Source: Hortaea werneckii
Lineage: Eukaryota; Ascomycota; Dothideomycetes; Mycosphaerellales; Teratosphaeriaceae
Assembly: GCA_037044905.1 (NCBI GenBank)
Contig: JBAOKB010000174.1
Location: forward strand, 124,001 to 188,000
Direction of reading: 5' to 3'
Length of the DNA stretch: 64,000 nucleotides
Positions 10,356 to 20,296 of this stretch are shown here, piece by piece. Position 1 is the stretch's first letter. Each line of letters opens with the position of its first letter. The position numbers and the translations under genes were made by a program. The notes below the pieces were generated by a model, which was not told where the DNA came from, searched no databases, and worked only from the letters and a program-made list of their open reading frames with translations.

Positions 10356-11353
10356 CTAGCAAACTGTGCAACGTCAGAACAGCGGCAGACGGTGAAGTTG
10401 AAGGGAACTTACTTCCTATCACTCCGTTGACAGGTATGTCGATGCTGGTCGTGTAGCTTGCGGCGTCGCTTAGCAGGTACACGTAAGCGCCGCCCAGCTC
10501 TTCGACTTCTGCCAGCCTGGAATACCTCCATAGTACTTCAGTTGCTGCTCCCAGTCTGGCTGCTGCGGTACCCAATAGGTCATCGCGGTCTTTACGAGTC
10601 CTGGAGAGACCGAATTCACCCGGATTCCGTACTGCGCCCACTCCATTGCAAGAGTATGGGTCATGTTGCGCACCCCAGCTGAAGCGTGATCAGCCAGCAT
10701 GTCAATTGATCGGGAAAACAGCACTTACCTTTGCTGGCTCCATAAGGTGCTGAAGGGACTCTCTGAAGACAGTCAGCAATTGCAAGGGTTGAAATGGAAA
10801 ACAGCACGCACCTTGTTGGGTCTATAGCTTGCCATGCTAGCGGTGAAAACAACGGATCCCTTCACGTTCTGTTTGATGAATGCTCGAGCGGCAACTCGTG
10901 CACAGTAGAAAGAGCCGTAGAGCTAGGAATGACCATCAGAAAATACACTTCTTCAAAGGGCTCGTCAGAGCTACGCACGTTGATGTTCCATAGCTGCTCA
11001 ATTTCTTCAGTCGTGAAGTCCAGCGCTGGCTTGTGTTTCGTCCTGCCCGCATTGACAACCATACCGTGCAGACCTCCAGCATCCTTTATTATGCTCTCGA
11101 CGGCCTGAGTGACGGTTTCTTCTCTCGTCACATCAGCCTTCAAAGCATGCAGTTTGCCGGGGTACCGCTTTGAAACAGCTTCCCATTCCTCGCCTGTGTC
11201 GCCGACGTCTATCGAGTAAACGGCTTGCGCGTCGTTGGAGAGACAGCAGTCGGCTATTCCCAAGCCAATGCCACGATTGGCTCCAGTTATAGCAATTACT
11301 TTCCCTGCAAGCGAGATTTTGCTTTGCGTTTGAGGTGTTGCTGTTGTTGCCAT
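10356..11353 (-). CDS. Short-chain dehydrogenase, SOU2/L-xylulose-reductase-like, with an apparent frameshift
   Basis: Exons are 10979-11353, 10812-10922, 10729-10762, 10413-10678 and 10356-10363, with introns of 49-56 bp. Motifs are TGANRGIGLGI (cofactor), NAG, TASMASYR (catalytic Ser) and PYGASK (Tyr/Lys). The C-terminal part continues GGAYVYLLSDAASYTTSIDIPVNGV, but in a frame one base off from the upstream part. The break lies near 10518, in KYYGGIP; the paralogue next door reads YYGGMPRLALPQELGGAY without interruption. Spliced length is 794, one base short of a multiple of three, as expected for one missing base. Candidate substrates are ketoses or polyols. It is convergent with the second regulator. 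Confidence 0.85.
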
Positions 11354-11738
11354 GATGTCGGTCTAAAGTGATTGACTGTTCGGACGGCTGATTCGTTGTC
11401 AAGGTGAGATATTGTACTGCTTTAATACCGCGCCTCCCCAATCATCCCGACCTCCAGGGGCCTTTTACCGACCAAATCCACGAGACGAGGACCATAGGGC
11501 CCACACATGGCAGGTTGACAGCTGGGCGGAGAAATGCATGACATACATAGCGCCTATCCTTGTACTCTAAATGCTAAGTGCTCGCTTAGCTTCCAACCTC
11601 GTCATGCCAGTGGCCCAGATAAGCACCGATTGTTTGACGTGACACATGATTCATACTGGGACTATATTTGATGGAGACCGTATCTAAAAGGAACATGCAA
11701 CTCCGAATATGCCGCAATGACGCTCGAATGCGCTCAGA
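11354..11738. other. Intergenic between the tandem SDR paralogues
   Basis: A 385 bp gap holds the promoter of the first SDR paralogue and the 3' end of the second. I see no distinctive motif. Confidence 0.4.
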
Positions 11739-12806
11739 TTACCAGGCACCTACAATGCCCGCGATCGGAATATCGATGCCAGTCGTATAGCTAGCCGTAT
11801 CTGATAAAAGATAGACATAGGCACCACCAAGCTCTTGCGGGAGAGCCAATCGAGGCATACCGCCTGTGATGACATGTTAGAGCTCGTTACTTGACAAAGC
11901 GGATAGTTTTGGAATATGACGTACCGTAATATTTCATCTTCGTGGGCCAGTCGGGGCTGCGTTCAACATAGTAAGTCATAGCAGTCTTGACGAAGCCAGG
12001 ACTGATGCTGTTGACTCTGATACCATGCTGGGCCCACTCCATGGCGAGCGTGTGAGTCTGTCACGGCAAGTTAGCTCTGGCTGACACGCATGGTTCATCT
12101 CGTCATGTTTGCCAGCTTACCATGTTCCTGACAGCAGCCTTAGTTCCTCCGTACGGCGCCGATGGTGCCGCACGATTTGGTCTATAGCTTGTCATTGAAG
12201 CGGTGAAAACGATTGATCCCTTAACTCCGAGCTCGATGAATTTGCGAGCCGCATTGGTGGCGCAAGACCAGGCACCGAAGACATTGAGTCGGAAAAGCTG
12301 CTCTACCTGCTCCATTGTGAAATCCAGTGCTGGCTGATGCTTGGTCATACCTGCATCAGATGTTAACAGGCGATACAATCCCACCGCACAAATCGATTGA
12401 GAAGAGACCTACCTGCGTTTGCGACCATGCCATGGATTGCACCTTCAGCCTCAACAATCTGATTGATGGCTTTCTTCACACTATCCTCCTTCGTCACATC
12501 CATCTGGACGTACTTGAAGCGGCCCTGGTTCTTCTTCGACAGGGCTTCGAACTCTTCCGAAGGATTTATAAGATCGAGTGAGTAGACTGCCTTCGCGTGG
12601 TTTGCCAGGCATACTTCTGCTATTCCGAGACCAATCCCACGGTTTGCCCCGGTAATGGCGACGACTTTGTCTTTGAGGGTGATGGCCCAATTCATGTCGG
12701 GAGGCGGCAGCGTTGATAGGTTCGGCATGCCTTCGCTGGCCTCAAAGTCGCCATTGGCGCCGTTGACCACGCCGTTGCCGTTCTCCATGGGGACTGCGTT
12801 GACCAT
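11739..12806 (-). CDS. Short-chain dehydrogenase, SOU2/L-xylulose-reductase-like (intact paralogue)
   Basis: Exons 12413-12806, 12121-12350, 11925-12057 and 11739-11863 give 293 residues, fully in frame. The start is taken at MVNAVPMENG; further upstream is leader sequence. Motifs are TGANRGIGLGIAE, NAG split by intron 1, catalytic TASMTSYR and PYGGTK, and the C-terminus IDIPIAGIVGAW. A hydrophilic N-terminal extension of about 40 residues precedes the Rossmann fold. It is a tandem paralogue of the preceding SDR (same strand, 385 bp apart) and divergent from the MFS transporter. Known relatives reduce L-sorbose, fructose or L-xylulose or oxidise arabinitol/mannitol; the exact substrate here is unknown. 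Confidence 0.9.
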
Positions 12807-13832
12807 TGTAAGCGGTCGCGATACTGAACCTTCGATTGTATGTCTTGCGGAGTAGATGTGAACAGGACAGAAAGCACGTATACAGCTGCTAAGAGATAAA
12901 GATTTAGACTCACTTGACTCGAGCAATAGGCGTATTTAAAGGCTAATGTCCCCGCCGAAAAGACCCAGAGTATGTGCAGGAAGGCAAGCTGACTCTGGGA
13001 GGGAATACAGTGTAGAGTGGAAAAGGGCACCAGAGCTGCTCGTGTCGAGGCATACATTGTTAGTAGTGCCATTGTGACACCTGTAGCGAGCCAATGCGAG
13101 GTCAGACGTTAAGGATAGTTGCTCGACGGTACTACTAGGGCTCGGGTGATGTTAAGAGGGGATGGATCCGCGCTGCAGGGAACATGACCTCGAGACGAGG
13201 CAGCACGATCCACACTGAATCAAGAGCATACACCGGTGCGGGGGGCTTGAGATTGCACAAGACTCCTTCCATCTTTCTTGCAATTGCAGGTATTCCGGCT
13301 CACAGTACTATATTGATACAACTTGTACTTACGAGGACAAGACGCCTCGAGACGGGGCACGATTAAGCTCAAGGGCGCCACGCCATCCTGGTGCAAAGCT
13401 TTAACTGGTGAAAGCAGGCGTGGGTGGCAAATCCTCTACGATGAATGGACAAGGATCGTCAGTTCTACCCCGACATCTGCAGCCAGCCGAACATCAACCT
13501 GATCCAGCTTCTCCATGGGGAGAAGGTCGTGCGCAGGCGCTAGTCAAGTCCAAGACGGTATTGGGGGAGGGGCAGCAATATCTGTATTGGAGAACCGGAT
13601 GCCTTTACCCGACCAAGGGTTCTGACGTGAGGGCAAGATCGAGGCTGCTGTCCTGCAGCCACAGGACTGCGACAAACACTGTCAGGAGGGTATAAGATAC
13701 ATTGGCCCCTGTGCCTCCTCGAGCGGATGTAATCCCCCATTGCAGACTCCGGTTGCTGGCAGCCCTTCACCCTACTCGTTGATCGAAGCGTTATCATCTA
13801 TCAAGACGCTTCTGCACCCCGTATTCGCCATC
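12807..13832. promoter_or_regulatory. Divergent promoter between SDR and ACS-type transporter
   Basis: About 1.0 kb lies between the two start codons. No GATCAAG/CTTGATC half-site was seen here. No convincing gene; short ORFs lack recognisable domains. Confidence 0.4.
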
Positions 13833-15448
13833 ATGTCCTTCGACGACGGGAAGCCGGCCAATGTCGAGCTTGTTGAAGAATCGACAAGCGAAGACGATGA
13901 GCGCGTCAGGGAAGAGAAGGCATTGGTCCGTAAAGTCGACCTTATGCTTCTCCCCGTCATGTGGATCATGTATCTGCTATCGTACATGGACGTAGGTAGT
14001 CAATATTCGATGGAACACACGGAGATCATAATGGCTAACAAGACGGCAGAGGACCAATATTGGCAACGCCAAAGTCGCAGGCATGACGGACGATTTGGGA
14101 ATGGACTCAGGCCAATACTCCATCGCGCTTGTCGTGTTCTTCATCACCTACGTTATCTTCGAGGTGCCGTCGAACCTGATCCTGTCGAAGACGAAGCCTT
14201 CCATCTTCCTCCCTACCATCATGGGCTTGTGGGGAGCGGCCACTTGTTGTATGGCGGCGGTCAATACCTATGGCCAGCTCGTCGCGTTGAGGGCGATAAT
14301 CGGTATTCTAGAATCCGGATTCGCTCCCGGTGTCCTGCTTATCCTTTCATCCTGGTACAAAAAGGCGGAGGTACACACGATGCTCTCGCATCCCGATCCA
14401 GCAATTGCAGTGGGCTGACAATAGCACAGCAATCGAAGCGTTTCGCGTTCTACATCTCTGCCGCTGTGCTCTCCGGAGCCTTCGGAGGCATCATCGCTGG
14501 CGCTATAACGGGCGATCTGAATGGCGCGCACGGTATCGAGGGCTGGCGATGGTTGTTCGTAAGTATAGCCACATCTCCAGCACAGATCCAGCTCGCTAAT
14601 GAAACATTCATCAGATTGTCGAGGGCGCAGCGACCGTCGGCTGGTCTATTGTCTCATTCTTCATCCTTCCGGACTTTCCTGCGAATACCAAGCGCCTGTC
14701 ACCTCGTGAGCGAGAAGTCGCCATTTCCCGTCTCGAATCTGATAACGTCCAGAGCCGCACACAAGATACACCTCGCCTCACATCCATCCAAGCGCTTGGT
14801 CGCTCTGTCCGGAACTGGCGCACATGGCTGTTCGTTGCAGGATATATGGTCATCGTCGGCTCCAGCACCCTCTCATACTTCTACCCGACTCTCGTCGAAG
14901 GGTTGGGATACACCTCGCACATGGCCCAGTACATGGTCGTGCCCATTTACGGCGTAGCATTTGTCGCTACCGGCGTGACTGGGTATTTCAGCGACAAATA
15001 CCCTCGTCAGCGAGGCGCCATCATTGCTGGATGGCTGACGATATCCCTCATCTGCTCTGTTATTATTTGTGCAGTGTATCACTACACGGCCAGGTATGTC
15101 CTTTTGGTGTTCATGGCGGCTGGTTTATGGGCTACGAATGGCCTGTCACTGTCGTACGCCGCGAGTACGTTTGGCTTCATGGAGCAGGAGACCAGAGCCG
15201 TGTCGTTGGCGCTTGTCAATGCTCTCGGCAACCTTGCGCAGATTTACGGGGCCTATTTATTTCCAGAGAGTGACTCCCCGAAATATTTGCTAGGTTTCGG
15301 TGTAATATCAGGGTAAGTGAGCATTGTATGCACACAAGTTGTTGAAGAAGGCCAGCTGACCGCAAACAGAATGTGCGCATTTGGCATCGCTGTGTATATA
15401 CTTGCGCACATCTTGCTGAGGCACGACATTCCCAAGGCATCTCAATAA
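13833..15448 (+). CDS. MFS transporter, anion:cation symporter (DAL5/TNA1-like) family
   Basis: Exons 13833-13991, 14050-14370, 14430-14558, 14615-15312 and 15370-15448 (introns 56-59 bp) give 461 residues with no frame error. The hallmark is YMDRTNIGNAKVAGM after TM1, created exactly by the first splice, followed by FEVPSNLILSK, GLWGAATCCMA and a GILESGFAPGVLLI helix. This is the ACS pattern of allantoate (DAL5), nicotinate (TNA1) and pantothenate permeases. Twelve hydrophobic segments are visible. ACS members usually import small organic anions by proton symport, so in this cluster the substrate may be a sugar acid or another anionic carbohydrate rather than a neutral sugar; that is inference. 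The start chosen is ATCATGTCC at 13833; an in-frame ATG lies 93 bp upstream. Confidence 0.92.
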
Positions 15449-16928
15449 CATAACGGAGAGCTATAATTTGAAAAGAAGGGAATTGTAACGATGAAATGAT
15501 GTATAGGCAACGGCAGCGGTTTAAAACAACATCACGAACTTCAAGGATAGAAAAGAAGGCCCGTAAATGATGCTGCCTCCGTGTGGCTCGTATGCAAATT
15601 TTGTCCCACAACAGACGGGACGCTCCCATTTGGCAGCTCAACATGCTACATGGTCGTCAAGAAAAGGGTATGAGCATTTGGTCGATGGTATGACCACTGA
15701 CAGAGCCTCAATCAATTTCTGCTGCGCATTTGCTCCACGGACCTGCACCTTCTACATTCGTTCCTACGGACCTGGCTCTGATCTTGAGACTTCCAATAGC
15801 AATATGTCCATAGCAGTGTGTGGACGCGATGATTTCGAATTGTGAGTCATATTGCATGCACATTGATGTTCTGGTGCATTTAGCCCAATGCGTACTCATG
15901 ATGAAGCTAATGCGAGTCACGAGTCATACGAAGGTTTATCGGGTGATAAGTCATCAAACGGTGCTGATTACACAGGTACAATGGGTGATGTTCCATAAAC
16001 AGGGGTCACCCGCCGGCTGGTACAGAATTGTAAATCCCACCGGCCTCAGTTGAATCCTGGCCCTCCGATGCCACGGGGTCGGCGACTACTCTGGTGTTGG
16101 CCTCCGATCCGAAAGACCGAAAGATCCGTTCGAGACTGCAGAAGTCTAGTGGAAGCCACGCGTGAACTCGGCAGCTCGGCCAGGTGTCAAAGGGAAAACG
16201 TTGCTTGGCGGAAAAGAGGCTAACCCCATCCGGCTGTGGACCGGGCATGACGTTGGCGGTTATGCTGGCCTTATGCGTTCAATGCATTCGGTGCAGTGGT
16301 TGTGCATTCTTTGTGTCTGGCCCGAGGTTGCATATCTCCCCCCCATAGCGTTTATGACTCCTCCCAAATTGCGAGATTGCCCACGCCTGCTGGTGCCAGC
16401 GGGCAGCTCCAGGGCCGACGGCAGAGCGACAATGCTTAACCTCGCCTTATGCCGGACCAGTAGATTGGTGGCGTTGGGCGATAGGGATTAGCTTAAGGCC
16501 GAATCGTGTAGACTTTTTGCGATGACGCCGTAGTATATACTCTGTCCGACTTCCAATCGCTCTCATCACTGGCTACTACATAGCACTACTACTGCCATTC
16601 TTACGACTACTCATTGACAGAACCATCAGGCTGTCCCCGACCGCCCCTCATCCCAGCTCATTGGCCGCTCGCACATCGACGTGCAGATCATCCAAGCGTC
16701 ATCTGCGGTTCAACTCACTTCCTCGGCTACCGACCTTGTACTGGCCGAACTTCACCATCCATCGCTCTGTTTTGGACGTGACGTATTACACACATACCCA
16801 AGTGGCCAGCAACACAACACCAACCTAACGCGCTTCACCACTGCTTACCATCTGGCCTTGCAATTTCCATCTTGACAGAAATCCCTCCCCATTGCGCCTC
16901 CTAGTAGGCCCAAAACCACTCGCCACCT
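15449..16928. other. Intergenic, 1.5 kb, end of the catabolic cluster
   Basis: Nothing gene-like was recognised. The last 350 bp are C/T-rich with CCAAT-type sequence (reverse orientation near 16660), consistent with the promoter and leader of the following transporter gene. Confidence 0.4.
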
Positions 16929-19002
16929 ATGGCCGAGAAAGACGTAGAGTCCGGCCGACCGAAACAGATACCGCACCTCCGACAAGTCATCGACCAGGCA
17001 GGCGTCACCCCGGAAATCGAGAACCACCACTATGAAGGCTCCGGCACCGAAGACGACCCTTACGTCGTGTCCTGGATCGAGAATGACCCGCGCAACCCCA
17101 TGCTGTACAGCAAAGTGAAGAAGTGGTCGTTGACCATGCTGGTGGCCGTCGCCACCCTGGCTGTGGCGTTCGTTTCCAGTGCCTACTCAGGCGGTGCTGA
17201 CCAGATTATTCGCGAGTTTCGGTGTAGTCAGGAAGTCTACACGTTGGGTATCTCGTTCTTCGTGCTTGGGTTCGCTATCGGTAAGCATTACAGGAGACTT
17301 GATTGTACTTCAGAGGGAGGAAGGGAGTGATGGCTTGGCTAACGAGGTTATTCTCTGTAGGTCCTTTACTTTGGGCACCGCTTTCCGAACTCTTTGGCCG
17401 CCAGATCCTGTACGCGGTGACATACGGTCTGCTCACAGCCTTCAACGCTGGCGCGGCCGGCTCGAATAACATCGCCACTCTCATTGTGCTCCGCTTCTTC
17501 GCAGGCGCTTTCGGTTCCTCACCCTTGACCAACGCCGGAGGTGTCATCGCAGACATGTTCCCTGCGAGGGAGCGTGGACTGGCCATGTCCATCTTCGCCG
17601 CCGCGCCTTTCATGGGCCCAGTTCTTGGCCCGATCGTTGGAGGCTTCGTCGGCGAGACGGTCGGCTGGCGCTGGGTGGAAGGCGTTATGGCCATCTTCAC
17701 CGGCGCCCTCTGGCTCCTCGGCATGTTCCTTGTCCCTGAGACCTACCCGCCCGTCATCCAGCGCCAGCGCGCGAAGAAGCTGAGCAAGATGACCGGCAAA
17801 GTCTACCGTTCGCGCGCGGACGTTGATCAAGGTCCACGACATTTGGACACGTCTTTAAGACCTCGCTCTCGAGACCTTGGGTCCTGCTCTTCCGTGAGCC
17901 GATCGTGTTCCTGCTCAGTATCTACATGGCCATCATCTACGGAACGCTTTACATGCTGTTCTCCGCCTACCCGATCGTATACCAGCAGCAGCGCGGTTGG
18001 TCGCCTGGCATTGGTGGCCTTGCTTTCATCGGTATCGCCGTCGGTATGATGCTCGCTGTGGCCTATTCCGTCTGGGACAATAAACGGTACGCGAAAGTGA
18101 GCGATGAGCATAAGGGATTCGCGCCGCCTGAAGCCCGTCTTCCTAGCTGTATGGTTGGAGGCATCGCTGTGCCCGTCGGCCTGTTCTGGTTCGCATGGAC
18201 GAACTACCCGTCCATCCACTGGATGGCCTCCATCGCGGCTGGTGTGCCGTTCGGCTTCGGCATGGTGCTAGTATTCCTGGGCATCATGAACTACCTCATT
18301 GACGCCTACACCATCTTCGCTGCCTCCGTCCTGGCCGCTAACGCAGTGCTGCGATCCATCTTCGGCGCCGTCTTCCCGCTCTTCACCTCACAAATGTACG
18401 CTAACCTGGGAATCCACTGGGCGTCGACAATTCCAGCCTTCCTGGCACTGGCCTGCGTCCCGTTCCCATTCCTCTTCTACCGCTACGGTCCCAAGATCCG
18501 CGTCAACTGCAAGTACTCTCAACAAGCCGACGCCTTCATGCGCAAGATGCAGAACCAATTCCATCAAAACGACGACGACGACGAAGCGGACGACCAGAAG
18601 GAAACCGCCGACGACGAAAAGCCCCAGGCCAAGCAAGACCGCACCGCCTCCGACTCCGACGCCACCGTCGTGAACGAAGAAGACGACAAGGCCGACCGCA
18701 ACAAGGAGCGGCAAGAAGAGCGCGAGGAGGAAGAACAGGAAGCCATCGACTTCTCCTACGAAGACCAGACCGCCGAAGGCGGCCGCTTCCAGCGTATCCG
18801 CACCCAGCAGTCCAACACGGGCCGGCCGAGCCTGCAGAAGAAGCAGAGCTATGACCAATCACCATTCGATCTGGACCGGGTTAATACCCGCGAGTCCTTT
18901 GCGAATGAGAGGCGCGGGAGCAATGCGGGTGGTGCTGGTGCTGGGGGTTTGTCTAGGTCGAGTTCGAAGATGAGTAAGATTAGTAGGGCGAGTAGGAAGT
19001 AA
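16929..19002 (+). CDS. MFS multidrug/polyamine exporter (TPO1-like DHA1) with long acidic tail; apparent frameshift
   Basis: Exons 16929-17280 and 17361-19002 (80 bp intron), about 664 residues after allowing one missing base. The N-terminus is cytosolic (VVSWIENDPRNP), followed by 12 TM segments. GPLLWAPLSELFGR is the DHA1 motif A region, and ETYPPVIQRQRAKKLSK, MAIIYGTLYMLF and GFGMVLVFLGIMNYLIDAY are typical of TPO1/FLU1-type drug and polyamine exporters. The frame breaks near 17840: upstream reads RSRADVDQGPR, downstream FGHVFKTSLSRPWVLLFREP one frame over. The exon sum is one base short of a multiple of three. After the last helix there is an unusual tail of roughly 150 residues rich in Asp, Glu, Lys and Arg, ending in a Ser/Arg-rich stretch. 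Confidence 0.87.
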
Positions 19003-20296
19003 GGAGGTTAATTCCTTCGAGGGGGAAGGCTTTCTTGAACTTTTTGAAGGTTTGGGGGAAAGGAAATTGATAGCGTTGGAGCGCGGCGTTTTTGAGGGTG
19101 GTGGTGATGAAGAAGTATGATATGATTGCGATACTCCTTGGGGGGGTAGGAAAGTCCTTTATCTTTATAATTTAGAAGGAAAAATATATTAATACAGTAA
19201 TGTTTTCAACTAGGTTGGTTGCATGCTTGAAACCGAGTCTTTCTACCGTCTTGTGCATTTGCTAGAGGTTCTTCGATCAGGTGACTACTACACGTTTCGT
19301 GGTCGAGCGGGTGGTGGGCGCTTTCCGGCTTTGGTGTCTGACAGAGCATGCTGGGGAGATCTTGCATCTCACCTCAAGTGTTGAAGCGATATCAGCTGAT
19401 CTCACGCAGGGTACAAGCTGCGAGTAGTGTGTGCGATAGTACAGAAGCAGACCATGCCTCTGCTTCATTTGGAGACTGCAGCAATGCATCCTCGAAAGTC
19501 CCACGCAGCGATGTCCATTTTCTTTTCCTTTTTCCGGAGACTAGCCGATAACATGGATACGAGAATCTCAAATCTCACCTGCAATGGTCGAAGACAATAG
19601 CGCCTGCGACTTTCGTTGTGCGCGCTACAATCGACCTCCCTTTCGACCCTGATGGACGAGGTAGAGACGGCATCAGCGACACGAGAGTATTACATCATCT
19701 TCGTCTCTGTCACCAAATTAGAAAAGTGGAAAGAAATCGCCCAAGTAATAAAGTTTCACACCGTTCTTCCGGCGATCGACCGCGTACCTTTTTCCAGAAT
19801 TTCTTTTCCCCGGACGCGTCTTCCTTCCAGAAAAGACGGCAGTCAACATCACAACCGGTTGATCAAATCTGATGTCAGCCCCTTCTCAACGCTTTCTCTT
19901 CCATCATTGGTATTTGGCTTTTTCTTCCCTCTCCTTCGCGTCGATTGGGTGTCGGCCGATGTGACACCTTCATGGTCGTTGACGACCGGCATGGACTGGC
20001 TGACTGGCTGACTGGCTAACTGGCTGACCGCCGCATTACCTTATCCATTCCGACTGACCGATCCCCCATTTGGCGGTGATGGGTTGTTCCTAATAAAATT
20101 CCAATCTTTCTCTTCATGTACCCTCCTGTGCTGCACTCCTTGGCTGCTATCTGTGCGCTGTGCGCGGCGGTGAGTTGGTGAGGTGTACCATCTTCTTCTT
20201 CCCTTCTGTCTTTCTTCCTCCTTCTCATCATCTACTCGTCGTTCGTTGCTTTCCTTTCTTGTAAAACCAGGCAGTCCATCTACACCCGTCTCCGCC
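19003..20296. other. Intergenic 1.3 kb, F-box gene promoter
   Basis: It holds the 3' flank of the exporter and a long C/T-rich leader of the F-box gene (20180-20280). A short tandem repeat occurs at 19994-20025. No gene was recognised. Confidence 0.4.
19994..20025. repeat. 8 bp tandem repeat, four units
   Basis: GACTGGCT is repeated three times exactly, then once as AACTGGCT. It lies about 270-300 bp upstream of the F-box start codon. A simple repeat; no function implied. Confidence 0.8.

Noticed and set aside
10356..11353. Calling the inner SDR a true pseudogene
   Set aside because: Only one frame break in an otherwise intact gene, and similar one-base breaks affect housekeeping genes across the window, so sequencing error is the simpler explanation.
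13740..13832. Upstream in-frame ATG of the ACS transporter
   Set aside because: The added 31 residues are not typical of the family and the ATG at 13833 precedes the expected hydrophilic N-terminus.
18388..18858. Minus-strand ORF of hydrophobic Val/Leu/Phe residues
   Set aside because: It is the antisense shadow of the Asp/Glu/Lys-rich tail of the TPO1-like exporter.
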